From Valencia hispanica (lineage: Eukaryota > Chordata > Actinopteri > Cyprinodontiformes > Valenciidae), in NCBI GenBank assembly GCA_963556495.2, contig OY747721.1:32162349-32226348 (forward strand): a stretch of 64,000 nt of DNA, in the 5' to 3' direction. The notes under the pieces are model-generated. The model was not told the DNA's origin, did no database searches, and saw nothing but the letters and a program-made list of their open reading frames with translations. Shown here one piece after another: positions 1 through 10,549 of the stretch. The position numbers and the translations under genes are program-made. Within the stretch, counting starts at the first letter, position 1. Every line of letters begins with the position of its first letter.

Positions 1-660
1 AATTTCATAAAACAAGTGCAAATGAACAGTTCTGCAGTAAATATCAACTTTATAAAGGTTATGGTGTTCAAGTACTTTTCTTTAAATGTCTTGATTCAGC
101 TCTTATTATTTTGGAGGACACAAAACAAGAAAACAACATATCTTGTTACTTTGGTGATCCTGTGTGCCATATGCTTCAGCAGTTCATTGCAGTCAGTTCT
201 TATGTGCTTTAACTGAAAAATAAAGAAATAATTTCTCTTCTTCACAATCACATTTTTCTTTACTGATGGTATCTCTATTTATGCTTCAATCTCTGATGCA
301 TCAAAGTCAGTTAAAGACTGTTGATACAGTGACCAGCAACTCATTAGATTTATTTTAGACAAAAAAAAAACACCATTAAAATTAAAGAGACATAAAAGTG
401 TATATCCTATTTCAAACTGCGATGAATATTTTTAAAAAGCTGAATTTGACATACTGAAATAAACCCGTCAATAGGTCGTCAAGCTTGTCCAGTCCCCTCC
501 TGCTCACAATTAGCTAGCTGCAGTTAAACTACAACTAGCTCATTAACACAGTTAATTAACCAAAACTGGCTACATTAAATATCACCCTTGACTTATTTTT
601 GGTACAGAGCAGTCAGCTAACACTTTTCAATGCAAAAAAATGTTGTGATTCCGTTAACTT
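1..660. other. AT-rich intergenic DNA, nothing recognised
   Basis: No exon, RNA gene or repeat that I can name. The only open frame is short and low-complexity. A short A-run sits at 361-370. Confidence 0.6.
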
Positions 661-799
661 ACCGGAACAATAGTTCCAAAATATGGGATCAGAACAGTAT
701 CACCTTGAAATGAAACTGAAAATATTAATTTTGAATCTGAAATATATCTAGTGAAAATTTTTGTATTGAAAGTGATTTTTTTTTTCTATGAAACTCATG
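661..799 (+). repeat. Copy 1 of an interspersed repeat carrying the AACAGTATCACC end
   Basis: The stretch from about 686 (TGGGATCAGAACAGTATCAC) to 790 is repeated in reverse complement at about 4555-4697. The copies share the end motif, the following TGAAATGAAACTGAAAAT and the run GTGAAAATTTTTGTATT. The copy stops just before the Tc1 transposon at 802, so its second end is missing here. No coding capacity is visible. Superfamily unknown. Confidence 0.6.
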
Positions 800-801
800 T
801 A

Positions 802-2291
802 CAGGTCCTTCTCAAAAAATTAGCAGATTGTACATACAGCTCATGAAAACCCAAAATTCCTATCTCAAAAAATTAGCATATTTCATCCGACCAATAAAAG
901 AAAAGTGTTTTTAATATAAAAAAGTCAACCTTCAAATAATTATGTTCAGTTATGCACTCAATACTTGGTCGGGAATCCTTTTGCAGAAATGACTGCTTCA
1001 ATGCGGCGTGGCATGGAGGCAATCAGCCTGTGGCACTGCTGAGTAGTTATGGAGGCCCAGGATGCTTCGATAGCGGCCTTAAGCTCATCCAGAGTGTTGG
1101 GTCTTGCGTCTCTCAACTTCCTCTTCACAATATCCCACAGATTCTCTATGGGGTTCAGGTCAGGAGAGTTGGCAGGCCAATTGAGCACAGTAATACCATG
1201 GTCAGTAAACCATTTACCAGTGGTTTTGGCACTGTGAGCAGGTGCCAGGTCGTGCTGAAAAATTAAATCTTCATCTCCATAAAGCTTTTCAGCAGATGGA
1301 AGCATGAAGTGCTCCAGAATCTCCTGATAGCTAGCTGCATTGACCCTGCCCTTGATAAAACACAGTGGACCAACACCAGCAGCTGACATGGCACCCCAGA
1401 CCATCACTGACTGTGGGTACTTGACACTGGACTTCAGGCATTTTGGCATGTCTTTCTCCCCAGTCTTCCTCCAGACTCTGGCACCTTGATTTCCGAATGA
1501 CATGCAAAATTTGCTTTCATCCGAAAAAAGTACTTTGGACCACTGAGCAACAGTCCAGTGCTGCTTCTCTGTAGCCCAGGTCAGGCGCTTCTGTCGCTGT
1601 TTCTGGTTCAAAAGTGGCTTGACCTGGGGAATGCGGCACCTGTAGCCCATTTTCAGCACACGCCTGTGCACGGTGGCTCTGGATGTTTCTACTCCAGACT
1701 CAGTCCACTGCTTCCGCAGGTCCCCCAAGGTCTGGAATCGGTCCTTCTCCACAATCTTCCTCAGGGTCCGGTCACCTCTTCTCGTTGTGCAGCGTTTTCT
1801 GCCACACTTTTTCCTTCCCACAGACTTCCCACTGAGGTGCCTTGATACAGCACTCTGGGAACAGCCTATTCGTTCAGAAATTTCTTTCTGTGTCTTACCC
1901 TCTTGCTTGAGGGTGTCAATGATGGCCTTCTGGGCAACAGTCAGGTCGGCAGTCTTACCCATGATTGCGGTTTTGAGTAATGAACCAGGCTGGGAGTTTT
2001 TAAAAGCCTCAGGAATCTTTTGCAGGTGTTTAGAGTTAATTAGTTGATTCAGATGATTAGGTTAATAGCTCGTTTAGAGAACCTTTTCATGATATGCTAA
2101 TTTTTTGACATAGCAATTTGGGGTTTTCATGAGCTGTATGCCAAAATCATCAGTTTTAAAACAATAAAATACCTGAAAATTTTCAGTTGGTGTGCAATGA
2201 ATCTAAAATATATGAAAGTTTAATTTTTATCATTACATTATGGAAAATAATGAACTTTATCACAATACGCAAATTTTTTGAGAAGGACCTG
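802..2291 (-). mobile_element. Tc1/mariner transposon with intact transposase
   Basis: The outer ends are inverted copies: CAGGTCCTTCTCAAAAAATT at 802 and its complement ending at 2291. Each is flanked by TA (800-801 and 2292-2293), the target duplication of Tc1 elements. An inner copy of the CTCAAAAAATTAGC motif lies at 863-879, and its inverted partner at 2092-2107 carries one mismatch, so both arms have the double (IR/DR) structure. The arms are unequal: the right arm has about 120 bp (2141-2268) that the left lacks. The single gene on the minus strand is uninterrupted. The sequence looks close to a consensus, suggesting a young copy. Confidence 0.93.
958..1962 (-). CDS. Tc1-family DD34E transposase, apparently intact
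   Basis: The 334-residue protein is close to the usual length of about 340. Residues 1-110 form the paired-like double helix-turn-helix that binds the terminal repeats. A basic GR-rich linker lies near residues 49-62 (GRKKCGRKR), with likely AT-hook and nuclear-localisation roles. The catalytic triad is D148 (FSDES), D238 (QHDLAPAH) and E273 (NPIENLW), and 34 residues separate the last two, as in DD34E enzymes. The enzyme would cut and paste the element at TA sites in the nucleus. The start Met opens the typical MGKT N-terminus, and the ORF ends in PTKY about 156 bp inside the left end. I see no stop or frameshift. Activity is inference: the catalytic residues are present, but the left arm is shortened. 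Confidence 0.93.
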   Translation of the reverse strand: MGKTADLTVAQKAIIDTLKQEGKTQKEISERIGCSQSAVSRHLSGKSVGRKKCGRKRCTTRRGDRTLRKIVEKDRFQTLGDLRKQWTESGVETSRATVHRRVLKMGYRCRIPQVKPLLNQKQRQKRLTWATEKQHWTVAQWSKVLFSDESKFCMSFGNQGARVWRKTGEKDMPKCLKSSVKYPQSVMVWGAMSAAGVGPLCFIKGRVNAASYQEILEHFMLPSAEKLYGDEDLIFQHDLAPAHSAKTTGKWFTDHGITVLNWPANSPDLNPIENLWDIVKRKLRDARPNTLDELKAAIEASWASITTQQCHRLIASMPRRIEAVISAKGFPTKY

Positions 2292-2293
2292 TA

Positions 2294-2787
2294 TTGTATT
2301 TGTATTGTATTTATCCATAAGTCGCTACAAAACTGTTATTTATAAATATGACACCTATGTTTATAGTGTAATATTTATTATGCAGAGTCCCCTTTTTAGT
2401 GCAAACGAGGAGGCAGAGAATGGTAGCGCAGAAACAACAACTTTTATTAAATTATAATTGATAAGGCAGTCTGTATCCGATCTGTAAGGGAACCAGTCCA
2501 AGTTAGATTAGGTCAGCAATGGCACCAGCGACTTGCTGCATTTACTGAACGTAGTGATGGGAGGAGCCACAAGGCAAAATCATGCATCCACCAAAAAGCA
2601 CTGCACACACACGACACTGCACTTAAAAATCCCCACCAGAACTCACGGCAAACTCAAAAACTACAGACAGAACCAACTAACCCAAACCCATCCCCAACTG
2701 TCACCATAAGGCAAGCAGAGCACAGCGCTTATTCACTTTCTGTCCCTATACCAGACTTCAACATCAACTGCAATCTAAAATCCTAGG

Positions 2788-2790
<3 letters not shown>
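2294..2790. other. Intergenic DNA, nothing recognised
   Basis: Non-repetitive sequence with no credible ORF. The block at 2390-2640 resembles neither arm of the adjacent transposon. Confidence 0.5.

Positions 2791-2822
<32 letters not shown>
2791..2822. repeat. (AC)n microsatellite
   Basis: Pure dinucleotide run of about 16 units, followed by a short degraded continuation. Confidence 0.95.
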
Positions 2823-2824
<2 letters not shown>

Positions 2825-2864
2825 AAGCACACAATGTCTGACAATTGTAAAAAAATTTATAGAT

Positions 2865-3333
2865 AAAAATTTTTATACTTTAATTTATCTTAATCCCCGT
2901 TCCAGTGTTTCCTCTGTGGGAGCCCTCTGCCCCGGGAGCGGTGGTCGGCTGAAGCTGCCTGGGTGCTCTCCAGGTGGAGCTTGGGTGGAGGTGGGGGTCT
3001 TGGCCTTGCCTCCACTGGGTGCCATGTGTCGGTGCCTCGGCTGCTGCTGTTAATCTACCGCTGCCGGGGCAGATGGCTCCTCTGATGGCGTTTCCTTGCA
3101 TGGTTCATCTACACTCGGCCCAATGTCCTTTTTTACTGTTGCTTTTAACTGTGTGTGTGCATGGGAGTTGGGTTGGGGGAGGGGGGTATAACTGTGACCA
3201 TGCTTTTAAATCTGTGGGGGAGGGAAGGGAAGGTGGTTTTATGTGGGGTCATTTTAATCTGTGAAGCACTTTGTGATGCAACTTCTTGTATGAAAAGCGC
3301 CTTATAAATAAAGTTTGATTTGATTTGATTTGA
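2865..3333 (+). mobile_element. 3' end of a LINE-type retroelement
   Basis: GC-rich sequence ends in GTGAAGCACTTTGTGATG, then AAAAGCGCCTTATAAATAAA, then a (TTTGA)n tail at 3311-3333. This arrangement of an untranslated end followed by a short tandem tail is typical of fish LINEs. No reverse-transcriptase frame remains upstream, so this is a 5'-truncated insertion. Family unresolved. Confidence 0.6.
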
Positions 3334-4446
3334 AAAAAAAACACTTAACTCTCCTGATGGCTGAGACCCTCCTCTGGGGTCTGAGCTTTAGCGCGGGTCG
3401 GCCCAACTGGTGGCTGTGCTGAGGCCGACAGAGTCCCGCGCCGCGAGGAGTCTCCACAAGCAGCAGGAAACCGCCCCTCCCTGACTGAAGAGCGGATAGG
3501 GTGCTCCTCTGGTGCCCCCTCTGGCTTTGCTGCTCCCTGCCTACTCGCCAACCTTGCCCCACCCCCCCTGCCTATCTTTGCCACCGGCAGCCCTAAACAG
3601 CTGCGATCGGCCACCGCCCCCAAAATCCACTGAGCACGACACAAGTTGCCTTGCTGGGCTGTAGCCCTGTAACAGTGACCAAGCTCCGCTCTCCGTCTCA
3701 CCTATCAGACACTCCCTGAGCTCTTTTGTTACCTCTGCTGCTCACTCCCCTCACAGGTGCTGCCACTCAGGTAATCTCCAGATCCACTCCAGCACTCCTG
3801 CTCTTCCTCACTCTCCTTCACTGGCATCACATGACACTTTTCATTACAATAGCCTGCTTTCCCGCAGGAACAAAAAATTTTTTTGATATGTGGCAAGGTG
3901 CAATACCATGAACAGGATTCGAAAACCACCATCATCGGCATTGTAACCCTGCTTATTAACCATTGTGCCATAACAGTAAAGTACAACCCAAATCAGCCAG
4001 GGTACACTCTAAGCGGACAGGACCCCCACACGGTCACATAGTTGAATAAACGGAGGGAACAGATTACGACTCCATGCGCATGGTTTAATAAACCGAGGGT
4101 ACAGATTCTTACCCCTCAAAAATTATTTCTGCACCTGACCCCTGCCGGGCTCTGTAGCTTTGTGCTTCCGCTTGTGTGAGAACAGCTTTATTGGTTGTTG
4201 ATTGATTTACATCACAACGACTACACTAGGACTTGCGATAATATCAAATATGTTTGATTCAAAAGACTACAGAAAGACTGTCATAAATCGGGTCCCCAAC
4301 TGCAGATTATCACCTTCCACAAACCACATTAGAAGCAAAGAAAATGTTGATTCCACTCGGACAATCGGAGTTTCCCTCCTGCCTCGTTCATGCAAACATA
4401 TGGGGAGCTGAAGCCCCGCCCCTCATGCGCGTGCACACACAAGCGT
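3334..4446. other. Intergenic DNA, partly GC-rich; no certain gene
   Basis: 3345-3701 and 3729-3986 hold GC-rich open frames on the minus strand. The second would encode a short Cys-rich stretch (FCSCGKAGYCNEKCH) followed by an acidic tail. I know no family that fits, and codon bias gives no support. It may be part of an unrecognised mobile element. 4050-4400 shows nothing. Confidence 0.35.
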
Positions 4447-4700
4447 CAAAACAGTATCACCTGAATGAAGCTTAAAAAATGATAGTATTGAAAAAAAGTT
4501 GACATTGTAAAAAAAGATTGACATTGTAAAAAAGGATTGGCATTGTTAAAAAAAAAAGTCACTTTTAATACAAAAATTTTCACTAGATTTATTTCCGATT
4601 TAAAATTAATATTTTCAGTTACAATAATATTTTTATTTTCAATGCCAATATTTATTTTCAGTTTCATTTCAAGGTGATACTGTTCTGATCCCATACCAAA
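4447..4700. mobile_element. Small inverted-repeat element (copy 2 of the AACAGTATCACC repeat)
   Basis: The left end (4450-4462, AACAGTATCACCT) and the right end (4672-4684, its reverse complement) form terminal inverted repeats extending roughly 25 bp with mismatches. Between them lie three tandem units of GATTGACATTGTAAAAAA type (4498-4557) and an AT-rich core shared with 700-790. Size and structure fit a non-autonomous DNA element. I cannot assign a superfamily or a clear target duplication. Confidence 0.55.
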
Positions 4701-4835
4701 ACGCCGGAGATGAACTGCGGTCAATGACACTGCGCTGTTTGGAAGTATCTGCAGCTGCAGACCCACATGACTTCCGCATTCCATTCTTTCCACAGAAGTC
4801 AATGGGAGTGTCAGAACTCTCTTGTAAGCAGCCAT

Positions 4836-5511
4836 ACGAAATAGTCATATTTTGAGTGGATTAGAAGTTGCTAACAATCAACCTTTCTGAAGACTTACAC
4901 ATACTGCGACATCTTGGGAACAGAATGCAGAAGATGTTTTGTTGAAAGTGTCAGTTTTTTCTTTACAATGAATGAGCAAAACAAATTGAAAAGCAAACTA
5001 ATATTTTGTTTTCTAAGTTGAAGTACAGTAAATAAGTTTGGATTTCCACATATTTGTCTGTCCAGCTCGGTAAATGAAACCCAAGACTGGGACTGAGTAT
5101 CGGCAAATTTATTTGACTTGTATCATATTCAGGGGCAAAAGTCTCAAATGAACACATCTCTAGGTTTTAGGAGTGTTTGTGTTCTGTGACTAGTGCTACT
5201 ATGACCACAAATATCTGCCAAATATTGGGTTGGGTTATCTGTCCTGCAGTCATGCAGCTTTCTATGGTCATGTTAACAAAATCAACCAAATTCAAGAGTG
5301 GTGGTTAACATATTCCAATAAAAAATGGGGCACTCCATCAATAAACCAATATGTAAAAAGTTGTTTGAGGATCCCTTGAATGCAAACAGATGGCACATCA
5401 ATATGCCCATACATAATCTCCTCCACACTTATTGGAAAAAGAAGTCTAAAAAGCCTTAAAATGAAACCGGTTTTCTTTTTAATTCAGCAGCGTAAGCTCA
5501 CAATGAAACAT
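4836..5511. other. Intergenic DNA, nothing recognised
   Basis: AT-rich, no repeat structure, no convincing ORF. Confidence 0.5.
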
Positions 5512-5847
5512 TTAAGCCTGCAACGCGTGGCAGTGTGCTACGATCAGGCCTTTTTCACAAAAGACCAGGCAAAGGCGGGATAAAGGGGGTTGTGGGGGTG
5601 GTGTCCGGGTTGTCGACGCGCAGGGTTGCGTATAAACCGTGAGACGCAAGAGTCCGCGATAAACAGAGAAAATAGCTTGGACGTAACTTGTTTTTTTATC
5701 CTGATTGAAGCCCCGCTCCTCAACTGTTTTTGTGAGCCGCTCCAAAAGGTGGCTGTCCTTCACAGTCCCCGTGAACTGTCTGGCGATCTGGTCTTCAGCT
5801 CTAAAGGCCAGAAGCTCCTGGATCTCTGCATCACTCCAGTTTGCCAT
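5512..5847 (-). pseudogene. Myb/SANT-like DNA-binding ORF of a PIF/Harbinger-type element, partial
   Basis: The first 50 or so residues (MANWSDAEIQELLAFRAED onward, through LLERLTKTVEERGFN) have the spacing of tryptophan and leucine residues seen in Myb/SANT-like (Myb_DNA-bind_4) domains. In fish these are common in the accessory protein of PIF/Harbinger transposons and in related host genes. The remaining 60 residues are Pro-rich, low-complexity and unlike the family, so the true coding exon probably ends near residue 50, but I find no clear GT donor there. The start is the first Met before the conserved W. The 5' flank (5920-6075) is repeated at 62565-62725, which supports a mobile element rather than a host exon. 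Probably broken. Confidence 0.5.
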
Positions 5848-6110
5848 CTCGAACGATACAGTTTACAATTGCTAAATGAACTCCCCATGTTTACTTGCAT
5901 TTTAAATACTGTTGCCGACCGGGGCTCAGTGCACATTCCACACTTCATCATGACATCATCCTCTGTTGCTGCAATATTACTACCAAGCTTGCCTGCACGA
6001 ATGCCGGCATTTTGTGCCTCACCATGCCGCCATTCATAAGACACACAGTGCCAGCAATATTACCCTAATATGCCCAGCGGTGTGTCTTTTGAAAATGCCT
6101 TTAGAAGAAT
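5848..6110 (-). repeat. 5' flank of the Harbinger-like element; copy also at 62.6 kb
   Basis: Shared words with 62565-62725 include ACATTCCACAC, TCATCATGACATCA and CCTCTGTTGC, then ATTACTA.CAAGC and GCACGAATGCCG. Identity is high in blocks, separated by an insertion in the second copy. Confidence 0.65.
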
Positions 6111-6429
6111 CTAACCTTGATGGTGAATACATTAATTTAGTTGTAATAAAACCCCGTCTTACTTATTTCTATTAATTAACATTTATTGCTAAGCACCAGA
6201 ATGATGAGAGGTATATTTTTCAGATATTTTTTACTAGTTTCTTCAAATTATGAAGTGTACATACACCTAGATTTTTTCGCCTAAAATAATTTGGGAAAAG
6301 GCTCAGGTAATGTTGTCATGGCAGTGTAAGCTTCTGATTCATTGGTTATTTAGGTTGAATGGAGGCACACCAAACATGTATTTTAAGGCAACACTTCAAA
6401 CACACATCTGGTCCCTCCTTGGGTACTAT

Positions 6430-6600
6430 TTCCATATATCTGAAGGCAGAGGGTTGGACTCAAGTCAAGTGACTTTGAATCGAGTCAGACTCGAGTCACA
6501 AATGTAATGATTTGAGACTCGAGTTAAATTTGGTTTTGACCCCAATGACTCGTGACTTGACTTTGATTAGACCCTTTGGACTTGAGAAGACTTGATATCT
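6430..6600. repeat. Degenerate GACTCGAGTC-rich interspersed repeat
   Basis: The words CTCAAGTC, GACTCGAG and TGACTTGACTTTG recur in alternating orientation, as in a widespread fish repeat of this composition. No coding capacity. It lies immediately upstream of Rex3. Confidence 0.45.
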
Positions 6601-6699
6601 CACACCGAACAGAAAGTTGCAAAGAGAAAGCGCCTGAAACACAATGCTGAAACCATGCCAGGTACAAGATCCAGCTGGCTGTGCGCCCCCCAACCCGCC

Positions 6700-9600
6700 A
6701 CTTCTAGTGTGCTGTTTAGCTGCTCCTCCCTGGGCTGCCACCTTATCGTGGTGGAGGGGTTTGAGTGTCCCAATGATCCTAGGAGCTATGTTGTCGGGGG
6801 CTTTTGCTCCTGGTAGGGTCACCCATGGCAATTTGGTTCTAGGTGAGGGATCAGACAAAGTGCAGCCCAAAAGACCCCTATGATGGAAACGACAGATGGA
6901 CTCAGTGTTCCCTCGCCCGGACGCGGGTCACCGGGGCCCCCCTCTGGAGCCAGGCCTGGAGGTGGGGCACGTTGGCGAGCGCCTGGTGGCCGGGCCTTTA
7001 CCCATGGGGCCCGGTCGGGCTTAGCCCGAAGAGGTAACATGGGGCCCCCTTCCCATGAGCTCACCACCTTTGGGAGGGGCCATAGGGGTCGGGTGCTGTG
7101 CAGGATGGGCGGCGGCCAAAGGCGGGGACCTTGGCGGTCTGATCCTCGGCTGCAGAAGCTGGCTCTCGGAACGTGGAAAGTCACCTCTCTGGTGGGGAAG
7201 GAGCCGGAGCTGGTGTGCGAGGTTGAGAGGTTCCGACTGGACATCGTCGGACTCACCTCGGCGCACGGCTCTGGCTCTGGAACCCGTCTCCTCGAGAGGG
7301 GTTGGACTCTCTTCCACTCTGGAGTTGCCCCCGCTGAGAGGCGCCAAGCTGGGGTGGGCATACTTGTTGCCCCCCATCTCGGCGCCTGTACGTTGGGGTT
7401 TACCCCGGTGAACGAGAGGGTAGCCTCCCTCCGCCTTCAGGTGGGGGGACGGGTCCTGACTGTTGTTTGTGCTTACGCGCCAAACAGCAGATTAGATTAC
7501 CCACCCTTCTTGGAGTCTTTGGAGGGGGTGCTGGAGAGTGCTCCTCCTGGGGACTCCCTTGTTCTGCTGGGGGACTTCAACGCTCACGTGGGCAATGACA
7601 GTGAGACCTGGAGGGGTGTGGTTGGGCGGAATGGCCCCCCCGATCTAAACCCGAGTGGTGTCTTGTTATTGGACTTCTGTGCTCGTCATGGGTTGTCCAT
7701 AACAAACACCATGTTCAAGCATAAAGGTGTCCATATGTGCACTTGGCACCAGGACACCTTAGGCCGCAGCTCAATGATCGACTTGGTTGTTGTCTCATCT
7801 GATCTGCGGCCGCATGTTTTGGACACTCGGGTGAAGAGAGGGGCAGAGCTGTCCACTGACCACTACCTGGTGGTGAGTCGGCTCCGATGGTGGGGGAGGA
7901 CGCCGGACAGACCTGGAAGGCCCAAACGTGTTGTGAGGGTCTGCTGGGAACGTCTGGCAGAGTCTCCTGTCAGAAGGAGCTTTAACTCACACCTCCGGCA
8001 GAACTTTGAACACGTCCCGGGGGAGGCGGGGGATATCGAGTCCGAGTGGACCATGTTCCGCGCCTCCATTGCCGAGACGGCTGACCGAAGCTGTGGCCGT
8101 AAGGTGGTCGGTGCCTGTCGCGGCGGCAACCCCCGAACCCCCTGGTGGACACCGGCGGTAAGGGATGCTGTCAGGCTGAAGAAGGAGTCCTACCGGGTCT
8201 TTTTGGCTTGTGGGACCCCTGAAGCAGCTGATAGGTACCGACAGGCCAAGCGGGATGCGGCTCGGATGGTTGCTGAGGCAAAAACTCGGGCGTGGGAGGA
8301 GTTTGGAGAGACCATGGAAAACGACTTCCGTACGGCTTCGAAGCGATTCTGGTCCACCATCCGGCGTCTCAGGGGGGGAAAGCGGTCTGCCACCAACACT
8401 GTTTACAGTGGGGATGGTGTGCTGCTGACCTCGACGCGGGACGTTTTGGGTCGGTGGATGGAATACTTCGAAGACCTCCTCAATCCCACCAGCACGCCTT
8501 CCAATCTGGAAGCAGGGTTTGGGGACTTGGGGTCGGGCTCTCCAATCTCTGGTGCTGAGGTCACCGAGGTCGTTAAAAAGCTCCTCGGTGGCAAGGCTCC
8601 GGGGGTGGATGAGATTCGACCGGAGTTCCTCAAGGCTCTAGATGTTGTGGGGCTGTGTTGGCTAACGCGGCTCTGCAATATTGCGTGGACATCGGGGGCA
8701 GTTCCCTTGGATTGGCAGACCGGGGTGGTGGTCCCCCTGTTTAAAAAGGGGGACCACAGGGTGTGTTCCAACTACAGGGGGATCACACTTCTGAGCCTCC
8801 CTGGTAAGGTCTATTCAGGGGTTCTGGAGAGGAGGGTCCGACGGATAGTCGAACCTCGGATCTAGGAGGAACAATGCGGTTTTCGTCCTGGCCGTGGAAC
8901 ACTGGACCAGCTCTACACCCTCAGCAGGGTCCTGGAGGGTGCGTGGGAGTTCGCCCAACCGGTCTACATGTGTTTTGTGGACTTGGAGAAGGCGTTCGAC
9001 CGTGTCCCTCAGGGGGCCCTGTGGGGGGTGCTCCGGGAGTATGGGGTACCGGGCCCCTTGATACGGGCTGTTAGGTCCCTGTACGACCGGTGCCAGAGTT
9101 TGGTTCGCATTGCCGGCAGTAAGTCGGGCTTGTTTCCAGTGAGAGTTGGACTCCGCCAAGGTTGCCCTTTGTCACCGATCCTGTTCCTAACTTTTATGGA
9201 CAGGATCTCTAGGCGCAGCCAAGGCGTTGAGGGGATCCGTTTTGGTGGCCTCAGGATCGGGTCTCTGCTTTTTGCAGATGATGTGGTCCTGTTGGCTTCA
9301 TCGGAGCGTGATCTACAGCTTTCGCTGGAGCTGTTCGCAGCCGAGTGTGAAGCGGCTGGGATGAGAATCAGCACCTCCAAATCCGAGGCCATGGTCTTGA
9401 GCCGGAAAAGGGTGGGGTGCCTCCTCCGGTTTGGGGATGGGGTCCTTCCCCAAGTGGAGGAGTTTAAGTATGTGGGGGTCTTGTTCACGAATGAGGGAAA
9501 AATGGAGCGGGAGATCGATAGACGGATTGGTGGGGCATCTGCAGTTATGCGGGCGCTCTACCGGTCTGTCGTGGTGAAGAGAGAGCTGAGCCAAAAGGCG

Positions 9601-10077
9601 AAGCTCTCGATTTACCGGTCGATCTACGTTCCTACCCTCATCTATGGTCACGAACTCTGGGTGGTGACCGAAAGAACGAGATCACGGATACAAGCGGCTG
9701 AAATGAGTTTCCTCCGCAGAGTGTCTGGGCTCTCCCTTAGAGATAGGGGGAGAAGCTCGGTCATCCGGAGGGGGCTCAGAGTAGAGCCGCTGCTTCTCCA
9801 CATCGAGAGGAGTCAGTTGAGGTGGCTCAGGCATCTGGCCAGGATGCCTCCTGGACGCCTCCCTGGTGAGGTGTTTCAGGCAGGTCTCACCGGGAGGAGG
9901 CCCAGGGGAAGGCCCAGGACACGCTGGAGGGACTATGTTTCTCGGCTGGCCTGGGAGCGCCTTGGGGTTCCTCCCGAGGAGCTGGAACAAGTGGCTGGGG
10001 AGCGGGAAGTCTGGGTCTCTTTGCTTAGGCTGCTGCCCCCGCGACCCGACCCCGGATAAGCGGAAGAAAATGGATGG
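6700..10077 (+). mobile_element. Rex3 non-LTR retrotransposon (RTE clade), nearly full length
   Basis: A GC-rich 5' leader (about 6700-6879) precedes one long frame with endonuclease and reverse transcriptase. The element ends in GGATAAGCGGAAGAAAATGG followed by ATGGATG, the GATG-type tail known for Rex3. The segment 8713-8732 matches, as I remember it, the widely used Rex3 primer site, and the complementary primer site is near 9160-9185. The exact 5' boundary is uncertain. GC content is far above the surroundings, which is an inherited property of the element. Confidence 0.92.
6880..10059 (+). pseudogene. Rex3 endonuclease-reverse transcriptase, open except for one amber codon
   Basis: A single frame runs from ATG at 6880 to the stop at 10059 (1060 codons) and is broken only by TAG at 8863-8865, where related copies have a glutamine codon before EEQCGF. 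The endonuclease part (about codons 90-330) shows [11 protein letters not shown] and [11 protein letters not shown]. Its first motif reads TWKVTSL where TWNVTSL is usual, so the Asn of the active site is replaced. The reverse transcriptase (from about 8590) contains [32 protein letters not shown] and FADDVVLL (catalytic Asp pair at 9277-9282). The C-terminal part ends in LLRLLPPRPDPG. The protein would nick target DNA and copy the element RNA onto it in the nucleus. With the stop and the Asn change, this copy should not be autonomous. Confidence 0.93.
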
Positions 10078-10549
10078 ATGTTTAGCTGCTTTTCTTCTGC
10101 ATTCTAGAAGACAGTTTTTGTCCACCTGGCTTTCCCTCCAATGAATACTTACAGGTCAGAGTGTCCAGAGCGATACCCTGCATATTTGCCATAATTCTAC
10201 TTTTGTCTTACTGTTTTGAGAAAACACTGTTTAAATTCATATTGACTAGAAAAAAACATTTCCCAACATTTCTTTTTATACATTCATGTTCAAAATGTCC
10301 TCACTGAGAGCAAAGTGGGGCCGAAGTCAAATTCCTTGCTTGTGTGCACAAAATTCGAGAATAAAACAGGTTCTGGCTTTCCTTAAATGTGTCCTTCAAC
10401 TCTCCTCTGTATTTCTTGTGTCTTTTCTGTTTTTTCTCCTTTCCTTCTTGTGCTTTTCTTTACTTTCTTCTGTCTTTTCACCATTCTGTTTCTTTCACTT
10501 TCTTTTTTCATTCCTTGTGTCCCTTCTTTCTGTCTCTCTGTCAGTCTCT
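10078..10549. other. Intergenic DNA with a pyrimidine-rich end
   Basis: 10380-10549 is C/T-rich on the plus strand and encodes only Phe/Leu/Ser-rich shadows. No function assigned. Confidence 0.5.

Noticed and set aside
952..2047. Plus-strand ORFs opposite the Tc1 transposase
   Set aside because: Shadows of the transposase on the other strand with no family resemblance.
4446..4835. 129-residue minus-strand ORF
   Set aside because: Covers the AT-rich inverted-repeat element; composition follows the repeat and not a protein.
6819..7377. Minus-strand Pro/Arg-rich ORFs
   Set aside because: Shadows of the GC-rich Rex3 coding strand.
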